Positions 12,300 through 23,500 of a DNA stretch of 64,000 bases are shown piece by piece. Source of the stretch: Nyssa sinensis (Eukaryota; Streptophyta; Magnoliopsida; Cornales; Nyssaceae); contig CM018035.1 of the NCBI GenBank assembly GCA_008638375.1, positions 33,302,638 through 33,366,637 on the forward strand, read 5' to 3'. Made by a program: the position numbers and the translations under genes. Below the pieces are notes generated by a model that had not been told where the DNA came from, did no database searches, and saw only the letters and a list, made by a program, of their open reading frames with translations. The number at the start of each line of letters is the position of its first letter. The stretch's first letter is position 1.

Positions 12300-13289
12300 A
12301 TGTCCAACAGGGCAAGAAAAAGATATGCTCGGAAGGCCAGAACCGCCCCAAACATCTTGCAGGTCTCCAACGTCAAAAAGAGGCTCAAGCCAGGGCTAGA
12401 GATCCAGTTCACCGAGCAAGATCTAGCAGGGGTACACTGCCCTCACAGTGATGCCCTTGTTATCACCCTCAGAATCGCCAACTTCGAAACTAGAAGAGTC
12501 CTAGTCGACACTGGCAGCTCAGTCAACATTCTATTCTATGAACCGCTTACGCGGATGGGCATAGACCAGGACAGCGTCAAGCCCACCACTGCCGTAATGG
12601 CAGCTTTTGATGGCAACCTCAGCACCCCCCTGGGGAGAGTTGACCTTCCTACCACTATTGGGGAAGGTGAAGGGCAGAAGACCACCATCTCTGAATACAT
12701 GGTGTTGAACATGAAGTCTCCATACAACGTCATCATCGGGAGACCCTGGTTACACCAGATAGGGGCGGTCACTTCGACCCTTCATCAGTGTCTGAAGTAC
12801 GTCCACAATCAAAGCGTGCACTCGGTCCGAGGATGTCAGCCAACCTCACGAGAATGTCACGCTATTGCCCTCAAGGAGACAGCTCCAAAATAGCAATTAC
12901 AGTACACTCGGGACTGTGCAGATCCGGTTTTCACTCACACTCCTGAGGTGGAAGATTGCCCATCCGGCGTTGAAGAGCCCCTGAGCCCAAGGGGACGTGA
13001 TAGCCGAGCCAAGCCTGTTGGCGAGCCCATCAAGATACTGGTCAGTTCAGAAGCAGAGGGGCGTTATTTGTACATCGGCCCAGACCTTACGCCCGCCGAG
13101 CAGGAAAAGATAGTCAGGTTTCTAAAGAACAACCTCTCTATCTTTGCTTGGGAAACCAGGGACATGGAGGGGATAGATCCTAATCTGATAACTCACAAAC
13201 TGATGGTAGATCCAGATCACCCCCGAGTCAGACAGAAGAGAAGACCGATCGCTCCCGAACGGCATCGGGTTATAGACGAAGAAGTCTAG
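12300..13289 (+). pseudogene. Tat pol, aspartic protease and linker, interrupted by two TAG codons
   Basis: The retropepsin active site VDTGSSVNILF sits near 12505-12540, and the domain continues to IIGRPWLHQIGA (about 12730-12770). This protease would cut the Gag-Pol precursor inside the particle. TAG at 12891 and TAG at 13287 interrupt an otherwise open frame shared with the downstream RT. The second lies in EEV-stop-RLLDARMIREV, where related elements have an uninterrupted acidic helix. The start at 12300 is only the first Met after upstream coding; protease is normally released from a longer polyprotein. Confidence 0.88.
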
Positions 13290-15389
13290 AGGCTGCTAGA
13301 CGCCAGGATGATACGGGAAGTTTTCTATCCCGAGTGGCTAGCCAACACTGTGCTCGTCAAGAAGAAGAACGGCAAGTGGAGAGTCTGTGTTGACTATACA
13401 GACCTCAACAAAGCATGCCCCAAGGACAGCTTTCCACTACCGAGAATAGATCAACTGGTTGACGCCACTGCAGGGCATGAGCTTATGAGTTTCATGGACG
13501 CCTACTCTGGATACAACCAGATCCAGATGTACCCTTCAGATCAGGAAAAGACTGCCTTCATAACCGAAAGAGGACTCTACTGCTACAGAGTGATGCCTTT
13601 TGGTTTGAAGAATGCTGGAGCCACTTACCAACGGTTGGTGAACAAGATGTTCAGCCCACTGCTTGGCAGCACCATGGAGGTATACATCGACGACATGCTG
13701 GTAAAGAGCCTCCAGAAAGGCAGCCACCTCCAGCACTTAGCCCAGACCTTCGATATCCTCAGACAGCACAAGATGAAGCTCAACCCCTCGAAATGTACCT
13801 TCGGAGTTACGAAGGGAAAATTCTTGGGGTACATCGTCTCTCAAAGAGGTATCGAAGCAGATCCCACTCAGATCCAAGCCCTGATTGGACTGAAGTCGCC
13901 AAAGACCAGAAAGGAGATTCAGGCACTGAACGGCAGAGTCGCCGCATTGAGCAGATTTATATCCAAGTCCACCGATCGCTGCCTACCTTTTTTTAAAGCT
14001 CTAAAGGGCAGCAAGGCTTTGCAATGGACAGAACAATGCGAGCATTCCTTCCAAGAACTAAAGGAGTACCTAGCCTCTCCAGAGCTCCTGTCAAAACCTG
14101 TACAAGGAGAAAAGCTGCTCCTGTACCTAGCAGTCTCGGAAAACGCGGTCAGTTCCGCACTAATCAGACAGGACAAAGGAGTACAGAGGCCTATATTCTA
14201 CGTCAGTAGGGCACTACTTGACACGGAGAAAAGATACCCAGAAGTAGAGAAGCTGGCCTATGCCTTGGTCATATCAGCCCGGAAGCTTCGACCTTACTTC
14301 CAGGCCCATCCAATTGAGATTCCAACTGCCTATCCTCTAAAGTCAATACTAAGGAAACCCGAGGTATCGGGAAGATTGGTCAAGTGGTCTGTGGAGCTAG
14401 GGGAGTTTGACATAGCATATGTACCCCGAAACTCTATTAAAGGGCAGGCCTTAGCTGACTTTGTAGCCGAGTTCACCCCGGCACTGCAGAACGAAGCGCA
14501 AATCGCCGAAACTACAAGAACCTGGCTGCTGTATATTGATGGATCGTCAACCGATCAAGGATCAGGGGTAGGACTGGTACTACAGTCCCCTGATGGACTT
14601 ACATCGGAAAAAGCAGTCAGCCTGGGATTTAGAGCTTCTAATAATGAAGCCGAATATGAGGCCCTAATCTTAGGGATGAAGCTTGCCCTGGAATGCGAGG
14701 CTCAGAACCTCGATGTCTTCTCTGACTCCCAACTGGTAGTAAGCCAAGTTTTGGGAGAGTTTGCCATTAAGGATGACAGGATGCTTCGGTACTCCGAACT
14801 GGTGAACCATTTAAAGCATTCTTTCCAGACTTTCACTATCCAGAAGATTGAGAGAAGTCAGAACTGCAGAGCAGATGCTCTGGCTAACATGGCCTCCCGC
14901 CTCAAGTCTGAAATAGACTCCACCGTTAAAATCTCTTTTCAGCCAGGATCCAGCATTGAAGAAGCATCAGTTGCTCAAATTGATGAACAAACCCAGAGCT
15001 GGATGACCCCAATCCTCCAGTATCTAAGATCCGGGCTCCTCCCAGAGGATAAAAACAAAGCCAGGAGAATCCGGATCAGAGCGGCTCGGTACCTGATCCT
15101 GAACGACAAACTTTACAGGAGGTCATATTCTCAACCTCTGTTAAAGTGTTTGGCTCCAGACGAGTCACAATATGTTTTGGCTGAAATTCACGAGGGAATT
15201 TGCGGGAATCACAATGGGGGCAGAACTATAGCCCACCGAGCTCTATCACAGGGCTACTACTGGCCCGGCATGCTGAAACAGGTTAAAGAATATGTTCGGA
15301 AGTGTGACAAATGTCAGAGATTCGCCTCGTACCAACACCAGCCTCAGCACGAGCTCATCCCGATTCCTAGTCCTTGGCCCTTTGCTTAA
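13290..15389 (+). pseudogene. Tat pol: reverse transcriptase, RNase H, second (archaeal-type) RNase H, integrase zinc finger
   Basis: The longest open stretch (ATG 13308, 693 aa). RT occupies about residues 1-235, with FMDAYSGYNQI and the catalytic YIDD at 126-129. The ancestral RNase H follows at about 265-390, but its first catalytic position reads LYLAVSE instead of LYLDAS, so it looks inactive. A second RNase H occupies about 405-530, with D411 (YIDGSS), E449 (NNEAEYEAL), D473 (FSDSQL) and D523 (RADALAN) all present. This dual arrangement is diagnostic of the Tat lineage. The integrase zinc finger has H628, H635, C666 and C669. A TAA at 15387, probably a former CAA, separates it from the integrase core in the same frame. 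Confidence 0.93.
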
Positions 15390-16235
15390 TGGGGAATGGA
15401 CATTGTGGGCCCGTTACCACGAGCACCTCCAAACAGGAAGTACCTCTTGGTGGCTATCGACTACTTCTCTAAATGGGCCGAAGCCGAGCCTTTAACGCAT
15501 ATTACAGAAAAGGAAGTCGAAAGCTTCACCTGGAAGAACATTGTCTGCAGGTTTGGCATACCACGTGTAATTATCTCGGATAATGGGACACAATTTACTG
15601 GTAAAGGCTTCAAGGCATTCTGCGAAAATCTCAACATCAGGAAGCACTTTGCCTCTCCAGGCCATCCACAAGCAAATGGGCAGGCAGAGGTCACCAACCG
15701 AACAATCCTTGATGGGTTAAAGAAAAGGTTGGAACAAGCCAAAGGGAAGTGGGCAGAAGAGCTCCCAGGAGTCCTTTGGGCCTACCGTACAACCAGAAGA
15801 ACTACCACCTCTGAAACACCCTTCTCATTAGCCTATGGGACAGAAGCAGTAATTCCGGTTGAAATCGGTATGCCAACTCTGAGGACTGAGGCCTTTGAGC
15901 AAGAAACCAATGATCAGCAGCTGATGGAGAACTTGGATTTGCTCGAAGAGAAAAGGGATCAGGCCAGCATCAGGATGGAAGCCTACCAGCAAAGAATGGT
16001 CAATAAATCCAGGATAGGACTCAAGACAGTCAGCTTTCAAGTTGGAGACTTCGTCTTAAGAAGAGTCTTTCAGAACACCAAGGATCCCACCATGGGAAAG
16101 TTGTCACCAAATTGGGAAGGCCCCTACAAAGTAACGAAGGTCGTTCGACCTACCACTTACTGGTTTGAAGACACGACTGGGAAACCTGTTTCTAGGCCAT
16201 GGAACGTAGAACACTTGCGGAAGTATTATCAATGA
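15390..16235 (+). pseudogene. Tat pol: integrase catalytic core and C-terminal domain
   Basis: In frame with the preceding RT/RNase H segment after the TAA at 15387. Counting from the Met at 15396, the DDE triad is D22 (AIDYFSKW), D62 (SDNGTQF) and E98 (NGQAEVTN), with the usual 35-residue spacing between the last two. The C-terminal part has the VGDFVLRR and NWEGPYKV motifs typical of Ty3/gypsy integrases, and ends HLRKYYQ. The domain itself is intact and would insert element cDNA into DNA. It is lost only through the upstream stops. Confidence 0.93.
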
Positions 16236-16267
16236 AGATTTTTTTTCTTTTACTTCTTTAAAACTGT

Positions 16268-17242
16268 TCATCTATTAATGCACAGGCCTCCAGAGCCTGG
16301 TCCATCTATTAATGCACAGGCCTTCAGAGCCTGGTCCATCTATTAATGCACAGGCCTCCAGAGCCTGGTCCCTCTATTAATGCACAGGCCTTCAGAGCCT
16401 GGTCCATCTATTAATGCACAAGTCTTATGACTTGGTCCATCTATTAATGCACAAGTCTTATGACTTGGTCCATCTATTAATGCACAGGCCTCCAGAGCCT
16501 GGTCCATCTATTAATGCACAGGCCTTCAGAGCCTGGTCCATCTATTAATGCACAAGTCTTATGACTTGGTCCATCTATTAATGCACAGGCCTCCAGAGCC
16601 TGGTCCATCTATTAATGCACAGGCCTCCAGAGCCTGGTCCCTCTATTAATGCACAGGCCTTCAGAGCCTGGTCCATCTATTAATGCACAAGTCTTATGAC
16701 TTGGTCCATCTATTAATGCACAAGTCTTATGACTTGGTCCATCTATTAATGCACAAGTCTTATGACTTGGTCCATCTATTAATGCACAGGCCTCCAAAGC
16801 CTGGTCCATCTATTAATGCACAGGCCTTCAGAGCCTGGTCCATCTATTAATGCACAAGTCTTATGACTTGGTCCATCTATTAATGCACAGGCCTCCAGAG
16901 CCTGGTCCATCTATTAATGCACAGGCCTCCAGAGCCTGGTCCATCTATTAATGCACAGGCCTTCAGAGCCTGGTCCATCTATTAATGCACAAGTCTTATG
17001 ACTTGGTCCATCTATTAATGCACAAGTCTTATGACTTGGTCCATCTATTAATACACAGGTCTTCAGAGCCTGGTCCATCTATTAATGCACAAGTCTTATG
17101 ACTTGTTCCATCTATTAATGCACAAGTCTTATGACTTGGTCCATATATTAATGCACAGGCCTCCAGAGCCTGGTCCATATATTAATGCACAGGCCTCCAG
17201 AGCCTGGTCTATCTATTAATGCACAGGCCTTCAGAGCCTGGA
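16268..17242. repeat. Tandem array of 29 hairpin units (33-34 bp) after pol
   Basis: I count 29 consecutive units beginning at the CCATCTATTAATGCAC segment. Eighteen are type A (34 bp), with arms CAGGC and GCCTG. Eleven are type B (33 bp), with arms CAAGTC and GACTTG around TTAT. The arms differ at two paired positions and stay complementary in both types. The linker is almost invariant. Array length equals 18x34 plus 11x33, that is 975 bp. Tandem repeats between pol and the 3' LTR are known for Tat elements. The array lies between the ends of convergent pol and antisense frames. Confidence 0.95.
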
Positions 17243-17559
17243 CCATCTTCAACTAGCGGATTCTGTGATCCAGTCTATCCAAAGGCAGAAGTTCCGAGCA
17301 CCTGTCAACCACAGTTTCCCAGAACGGAATACCTCGGATCTGACACTTACATTATTTGACTTATCTGTCAAACAAACCAGCACCATGGTTTCAACCAAAG
17401 GTGAAGTACTTCGATTCTGACATTTTTTCTAAGTTTTTGATTTATTTTCAGAACAATCGGCAATGCATTAGAAGGTGCTTAAGTTTCAAAAGAGCACATT
17501 CACAGAAAATATCAGATCTGAGAAGAAGAAATTCAACTTTATTGATAACTCAAAAAGAT

Positions 17560-18297
17560 TTACATCAGTACCAAGACGCTACTACAGAAGCTATTACAGA
17601 AGCTACTACAGAAGCTATTACAGAAGCTATTACAGAAGCTATTACAGAAGCTATTATAGAAGCTACGCTTGGCAACATAATGGCTCTTCTCCTGGGATGA
17701 TAAAGGGGCACAAGATCCAAAACCTTCAAAACCGCCTTCATCGGCTCCATTTAAAAGGAAGGAACCCTGAACCCCAGTCTGCATCAAGTAGTGCCCAGGC
17801 CATTTCATCATCACTATCACTGGTCCCGTGACCAACCGATGATAAGGGCTCTGAGCCTCAGAAGACTTTTCGTTCTCCACCTTTGTAATCGGCATAACGC
17901 CCCAAGCCAATTGAAGCAAGGGTTCCTGCCAAGTCACAAAGGGGAGAAGGCGGCCCCCGTTCATCTCCCTCAGAGCAGTTGTCACTGTCGAGTTATAAGC
18001 GGGAGGAGGCAACCCACCTTCAATCTTCTTCTTCACACCGTCTGTTTCACCCCAGCCACTTGGAGCAAGGGTCTCTGACAGGGCGTGAGGAAGAGGAGGC
18101 AACTCACCTTCAACGCTCCAGGCCTCGGTTGAATCAGGGAGGGGCCACCACCAATCGGAGAAATCTCGACTAGATACCAGAGGAAACAAGAAGACTTGTG
18201 CCTCCTTCAATCCTTCCTTGGAGACTGAAAATAGGGGAGGGTTAACTTTTGGCCACAGTTTAATTATTCCTAACTCAGGCAAGGAATCATCCATCAT
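17560..18297 (-). CDS. Antisense ORF 2 (aORF2) of young Tat element, unknown function
   Basis: The open frame runs from 18531 to 17560 on the minus strand. The first Met pair after the putative TATA box is at 18297, giving about 245 aa. It contains PEMMDDSLPELGIIKLW, SRDFSDWWWPLPDSTEAWSVE and a Trp/Pro-rich middle, ending in a repeated Phe-Cys-Asn-Ser stretch encoded by a 12 bp repeat. The first two blocks are clearly matched in the host Tat at 35785-36195, although DNA around them has diverged, suggesting past protein-level constraint. Extra antisense ORFs between pol and the 3' LTR are established for Tat elements. I do not recognise a domain. It converges on pol, with the hairpin array between them. 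Confidence 0.55.
   Translation of the reverse strand: MMDDSLPELGIIKLWPKVNPPLFSVSKEGLKEAQVFLFPLVSSRDFSDWWWPLPDSTEAWSVEGELPPLPHALSETLAPSGWGETDGVKKKIEGGLPPPAYNSTVTTALREMNGGRLLPFVTWQEPLLQLAWGVMPITKVENEKSSEAQSPYHRLVTGPVIVMMKWPGHYLMQTGVQGSFLLNGADEGGFEGFGSCAPLSSQEKSHYVAKRSFYNSFCNSFCNSFCNSFCSSFCNSFCSSVLVLM
17578..17668. repeat. 12 bp tandem repeat, about 7-8 copies
   Basis: The unit is close to TACAGAAGCTAT. On the minus strand it encodes the alternating FCNS/FCSS tail of aORF2. As a multiple of three it expands without breaking the frame. Confidence 0.85.
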
Positions 18298-18394
18298 CTC
18301 CGGACGAGTGGAAGAACTCCGGCAGCATATAAAAACCTCTCTTACAAACAATTCAGGGAGCAAAAGGGTTGAGCACAACCATATGCCCTCGTTT

Positions 18395-18515
18395 CCATAT
18401 ATATAGACACTGGAAGACCAAAGGCCACCCAGTTGAACCGTCACAACGATTAAGCGAAGTGCTAGCTTCGAAATCTCAAACGGCGGAGGTGCAATAAATG
18501 GAGTATTAAACCACC
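18395..18515 (-). promoter_or_regulatory. Putative antisense promoter module upstream of aORF2
   Basis: TATATATA at 18398-18405 lies about 100 bp before the aORF2 Met. GTGCAATAAATG at 18489-18500 (read CATTTATTGCAC on the minus strand) lies about 90 bp further upstream. The same two elements at similar spacing occur at 19403-19496 and 36246-36349, with alignable sequence between. No transcript evidence is available. Confidence 0.45.
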
Positions 18516-18770
18516 TTCTCGGGAGAAACAAAAGGCAGGGCCATATACGTAATACACAGGCTTTTAATCTTTCCCATGTATGTGACGTGACGGTTTCTCC
18601 ATGTCATTGACACTTACAGGACCACGTGTACAACAGAGGTCCATCAACTATGACGTTTCTTGATTTCTAACAGATCTGGAGACAGAAGATCTGATCAACC
18701 AAACTACAACCGCAAAGATATCCACTTATTATTATGTCCCCGAATTCAGAACGGTCAGCTTTGAAATACT

Positions 18771-19217
18771 TCAAAACAGATGTCTCCAACTGTTAAGGTT
18801 CAGGTCTGCGGGGCACAGATCAAACCAATAAAAGAATTGTTTTATTATATCAGGAAAGGGGAGTGTAAGACCCAGTTCAAACCAGGCCAGATAGGCACAG
18901 ATTTCTCCATCTCTAACATCGCCCGGGCGATCTTGAGAATCTGGGACCCTGAAAGCGACATTTTTGGGAAGTTTGAACTTCGCCCATAACTCCTTCAGCA
19001 TACTTTCAGTACTTACACTCTCACCCTCTTCTCTTCGATCAGACCGACCAGAGGTTTCGCCAGCCCTGTTCGGGGGATCATCAAAAGCATCGACAATCCT
19101 GACCCCCGGACTAGAGGGAGGAACTACCATTCTATTTTCATCAACATTCACTAATTGCATTTGAGGATCAGTCTCAGAAGGACTTCCCAAACCAGAGTGT
19201 GATTCTAAGCCAGACAT
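18771..19217 (-). CDS. Antisense ORF 1 of young Tat element, resembling the plant 'putative gypsy-type transposon' domain
   Basis: The frame is open from 19307; the Met at 19217 (MSGLESHSGLG) is the likely start after the TATA-like box at 19403. The first half is acidic and Ser/Pro-rich. The second half has AYLAWFELGLTLPFPDIIKQ and LCPADLNLNSWRHL. From memory, this has the shape of the plant 'putative gypsy-type transposon' (Transposase_28) family, which has a conserved acidic/aromatic segment followed by a leucine-rich segment and NxWR. The frame stops at 18771. A one-base shift would continue it (VLKYFKADRSEFGDII), so a frameshift has probably truncated it. Function unknown. Confidence 0.5.
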   Translation of the reverse strand: MSGLESHSGLGSPSETDPQMQLVNVDENRMVVPPSSPGVRIVDAFDDPPNRAGETSGRSDRREEGESVSTESMLKELWAKFKLPKNVAFRVPDSQDRPGDVRDGEICAYLAWFELGLTLPFPDIIKQFFYWFDLCPADLNLNSWRHLF

Positions 19218-19399
19218 GGCGAACAAGAGAAAGAGATGAAGCAAACAAGAAGGAATGGAGAAGGGGACTAAAAGTCGAACCTGAAACCAAGAAAGAGTTA
19301 TGAACACCGGGGATCCTCCAAAACTTCAAGATATGTCGAATGGCGGTCTGGTACTGTGGAAGTAAATGCAGAAGAAAGGTATGAAAGGCTTTTCCCTCT

Positions 19400-19510
19400 C
19401 TCTATATACACATTCGAAATATGAGCCTTCCAAGACGAGCCGACACAACGGTTGAAAGTAATGATGAGTTCTCGAGTATCGGCTGCGCAATAAATGACGC
19501 GTTAAACCGG
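19400..19510 (-). promoter_or_regulatory. Putative antisense promoter module upstream of aORF1
   Basis: TATATA at 19403-19408, with TGCGCAATAAATG at 19484-19496 on the far side, spaced about 81 bp. It is homologous to modules at 18395-18515 and 36243-36352. It sits just inside the 3' LTR and directs toward the minus-strand frame starting at 19217. Confidence 0.45.
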
Positions 19511-19595
19511 CGTCTTGAGAAATAGGAAGGCAAAACGTATGACTCTTCACAAAACCCTCAACCCTAGTTAAAACCCTAGCTTTTGACAAGGGCTC

Positions 19596-19610
19596 GGGGG
19601 GGGGGGGGAG
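19596..19610 (+). promoter_or_regulatory. Polypurine tract of young Tat element
   Basis: A run of 13 G followed by AG, then TAGC and the 3' LTR. The same G-run plus AGTAGC precedes the host Tat LTR at 36466. It would prime plus-strand synthesis. Confidence 0.8.
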
Positions 19611-19614
19611 TAGC

Positions 19615-20289
19615 TGATATACCATAAACAGACACACCAATCAGTTTGAGACACGTGTGCCTATCAGATTAACAAATCTCGATCCTACAGAGCTCGTATA
19701 TTTCGGTCATACAGAACAGCTACAAGCCTTCGGGGTATTCTCATATATGTCTATCATACAGAGCAGCCATAAGCCTTCGGGGCATTCTTATTTATATATC
19801 ATTCAGAACCGATGAACTCGGTCATACAGTACAGATGAAGCATTCAGGATATTCTCATGTACATCGTCCAGACCTCCTGTTCTGGACAGTATTTATTCGA
19901 CACTGCATATATGGTTTCCTTAACACCCGTTAAGCGGGGAATAAGGAAACAGCCTTCAACACGGAAACTACTATCTATGGTTATCTCCATCTACGATTCA
20001 ATGCTCCACAAGGTAACTGCAAATCTCTGATGATCAAATCCCGATATTCGTGGCGGCAAAACCTAATCAAAATTAGGAGAACCACGGCTTATATATTAAA
20101 CCCTAGAGGTACGCTTTGGAATTCTTATGCTCATTCTTTGACTTTCAATACAGTCTTTCAATTCCCTTACTTACTTAAGCATCGGAGCGGCTACCGCCGG
20201 AGCCAATCTGGTGGTCCTCTGATCATCTCTCTGAGTGTTCTACAGGTCACGGAGCCCTCACGTGTTGCGAGTCAAAAAGTGCAGCATCA
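19615..20289 (+). repeat. 3' LTR of young Tat element
   Basis: 675 bp, identical to 9774-10448 except for two transitions that I can see. It is followed by TATAT. Confidence 0.95.
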
Positions 20290-20509
20290 TATATATATAT
20301 ATATATATAGTTAAAGTGTGTGAACAGTGTGTGCAAGTGGGTGTGTGTGTCGGTTGAGGTGTGTGTGTGTGTCTCCATGTGTATTGGTGTGTGAATATAT
20401 ATATATATATATATAATATACATATATACAAATATCATCAAAATTTAATGTAAAGCAAAAATTGGGAAGAACAAAATTGATGAGATGTGAAGGCTAGTGT
20501 AGGGCTACG

Positions 20510-20557
<48 letters not shown>
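20290..20557. repeat. AT, GT and GA microsatellites of the plus-strand solo LTR
   Basis: AT runs at 20290-20310 and 20397-20416, GT runs within 20330-20383 and a long GA run at 20513-20557. The first AT run was the Tat insertion site. The complementary runs in the sister LTR are at 8880-9113. Confidence 0.85.
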
Positions 20558-23500
20558 AGAGAAGGGTCGGTTTCTTTTCTTTAAAAACCAAAGCATGCTT
20601 GTTTCTAAAAGAAGGGAACCAGAAAGGAGCCAAGAAGCTTAAGGAAAGGGAAGTGAAGGAAATCAGAGACTGAAAGGGATTAAAACCACAACAAAAGGTG
20701 AGAAATTTGAAAGTTTATCATTTTCTCTCTCTAAGATTTAAGCCTGAACATGAGTTGTTTTTAAGTTATATATAATTATATGATGCTAGGTATATGTTTA
20801 TACGATGGTTAAGCATGAGATTTAGCTTTGAAATGACCAAAAAAATGGGTAACCCACGAAACCGCTATTGAAGACCTTGCTTGAAGCAGGTCTGATTTCA
20901 TCATCACCAAACTGTGTTTGGTGTATAGGGACTTCAAGTAGACATTATAAACATCCCAAAAATATAAATCCGCGACCAAAAATCACAAGAAATGGCCTCC
21001 AAACATTGACTTGCAGGTTACGGGTTTACAACCCAAACCTTTAAACTCGTGGTTAAATCCACTCTTATGAATGGGAACAGAATCCTTATGAAGAGGGGAT
21101 CAAAACAAGCTAAACCCCATGAAAAATGATCAAGAAATGAGCATGAGTCGTGGGTTTATAGGTTAGATTATCACATCCTAAACCGAACACATGAACGAGT
21201 TTTTAAGCCAAAAATGAATGCCAAACTAATTAGTGACACTCTAGAAGTGATTTACAATGAAAACAGTGAGGATCCATGGATCCAAACTGCACGAAATTAA
21301 AGAAAATGAAATTTGGGATTTAGGGCAACAGTTATAGAGATGATGGGGAAGACGACGAGTCAACTCGTCACTCGGTTAAAACGGGTGGGTTAACTCGGGA
21401 CGCGTGGCAGCCTCTAGGCTTGCCACCGAATAAGTGGAACGACGGCATTTCGTTTATGTTTAAATTTTAAATAACGATAGGGTTGACGTCATCATGACGT
21501 CAGAAACACATATAAAAAAAGGCTAAACCGGTTGGTTTACAACCAGACCGGACCGGTTCACTTTCAATTAGACTGAACCTTTTGGTTTTCTAATTTATTT
21601 AAAACTAAATAAACCAAAGCTTTTGTATATTACGGTTTGACCCCAGAGTTTCTGAGAAATTCTACTGTGGCCCAACTGGGGGAAAATTTAATCAATTTGA
21701 CCCCTGGAAATAATTAAATAATTAATTTAATTATTTAATAAATAAAGCAAAATTACTATTTTGCCCTGAGTCATATATGAAGCAAATGAAGTCCAAATTA
21801 AACATATGAATAGTGTATCCTTACTATTTTGGATATTCTGAAACTAATGGTAGGGTCCATTTTACGAGACAGGGGCCCGAAAAATAAAGACACGTAAAAG
21901 GGTAAATGACCAAAATACCCCTTATCCAAAATTAACAAGTTATTAGTGTATTCTTACTATATCGGACCTTCTGAGTCCAATGGTGAGGTCCACGACACGA
22001 GATGAGGTCCCGAACATAAAGACACGTAAGGGGATAAAATGACCAAAATACCCCTAGTATCCTAAAAGCCAAATTTAAATCAGGGAAGGTCTAAATTGAC
22101 TTTCTTTGACATCCCGGACTCAATAATGGAGTCCAAATTACCAAACGAAGTACAGAAAAATGAGACACGTAAAACGATAAATGACCATTTTGTCCTTTTA
22201 CATATAACAGTTTGAATTAAATGTTAGGAAAGCCTAAACCGACTTTCTTCGACGCTCCGGACTCAATGGTAGAGTCTATTCGACCAAAAGAGATGTCAAA
22301 AATAAAAAGATATAAAATTTGATGAATAGCATCTGTTAGATGACTATGAACTGAAATATTGCCAAAAAACTAAACTGAGGCATGTACGAGAAATGAAATA
22401 CGAAAAGACATGACACGTAAACAAGTTAGATAAATAACTTTAATTTAAAGTTTATGGAGCTACCAAAAGAGTATAAATTGAAATAAATTCAATTCCTAAC
22501 ACATTAATTGTGTCATAGGTTAAGAGTACGAGTTAAGTTAAGTACATATGAAATTATGAAATCGTTTTAGGATCTAATACGATTTAAGCATAAGTTAAGG
22601 AATATCGAGATGATAGTACAATGAATGTGAAGTTGATGAGATGTTTATGAATTGTTCTTAGGAACTACAAGGAAAGTGGGAAAGCGCATTTTTAGCACTA
22701 ATCCTAAAGGACCAAGGTGAGTAACCCTGTATCTGAAGTGGAGATTTAACTCCATGGATTTAAGAAGGTTTTAAATGCAAAGATATGAAGTGTTTGAAAT
22801 TTTGAATTCAGTATTTACATGATTCAGTTTTAAATTTTTCTATTTTATAACCCTATTGTGACATGCTCAGTGATTGGTTTTCCGCAAACGTTTTTCCTTC
22901 AAATATGTTTCAGCATATCTAGTTAAAATACAAATCTTGTTAATATTCCGAGTTTGCCTATTTCAAATATATGGATGTTTATCACGAAGTTATGAATGTT
23001 ATGTTTTAAAGTGCTAACGAGAAAATGTTTATTTGACATACTCATATGTTAAATGTATTTCATTACAAGATAATAAAGACAGGGTTTTGGGTTTTATGGA
23101 ACTTAATTGACCTGCCAAAAATGAGACAGGATTTTGGGTCTTCTAGAACTCAATTGACCTGCCAAAACCTTAGACTGGATTTTGGATTCTTTAGAAACCA
23201 ATTGACCCGTCAAATGCCAGGTAGCAGGATCTGATCCCCCAGGCAATGAGATATCTCCACGTAAAGTGTAAAATGGGAGTCTGGTTTGAAACAGGTTCCA
23301 CTAATTAAAGTGATAAGATATTATGGTTGAAAATGGAAGCAGGTTTTACCCACATTTTTGCTATAAATATGTTTTGAAGTTTATAAGCTTCATTTGACGA
23401 ATTATGTTTTAGCTTGGACACTTTAAATGTTTCAAAGCTTTATGTTTAAGAGGATGTTATGTTGAAAATGGAAGCAGGTTTTACCCTCATTTTCACTATG

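Larger units (their letters stand above)
9774..20289 (+). mobile_element. Young, complete Ty3/gypsy Tat-lineage retrotransposon (10.5 kb)
   Basis: Two 675 bp LTRs (9774-10448 and 19615-20289) bracket, in order, a primer-binding site, gag, protease, RT, RNase H, a second RNase H, integrase, a hairpin tandem array, two antisense frames and a G-rich polypurine tract. The flanking duplication is TATAT (9769-9773 and 20290-20294), inside an AT microsatellite and so partly ambiguous. I see only two differences between the LTRs, so insertion was recent. The coding regions nevertheless hold several stops and frameshifts, so the copy cannot be autonomous. The second RNase H and the antisense frames point to the Tat lineage. 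Confidence 0.95.

Noticed and set aside
16268..17242. Regular palindromic repeats resembling a CRISPR array
   Set aside because: Units are contiguous with no unique spacers, they lie in a plant retrotransposon and no cas genes are present.
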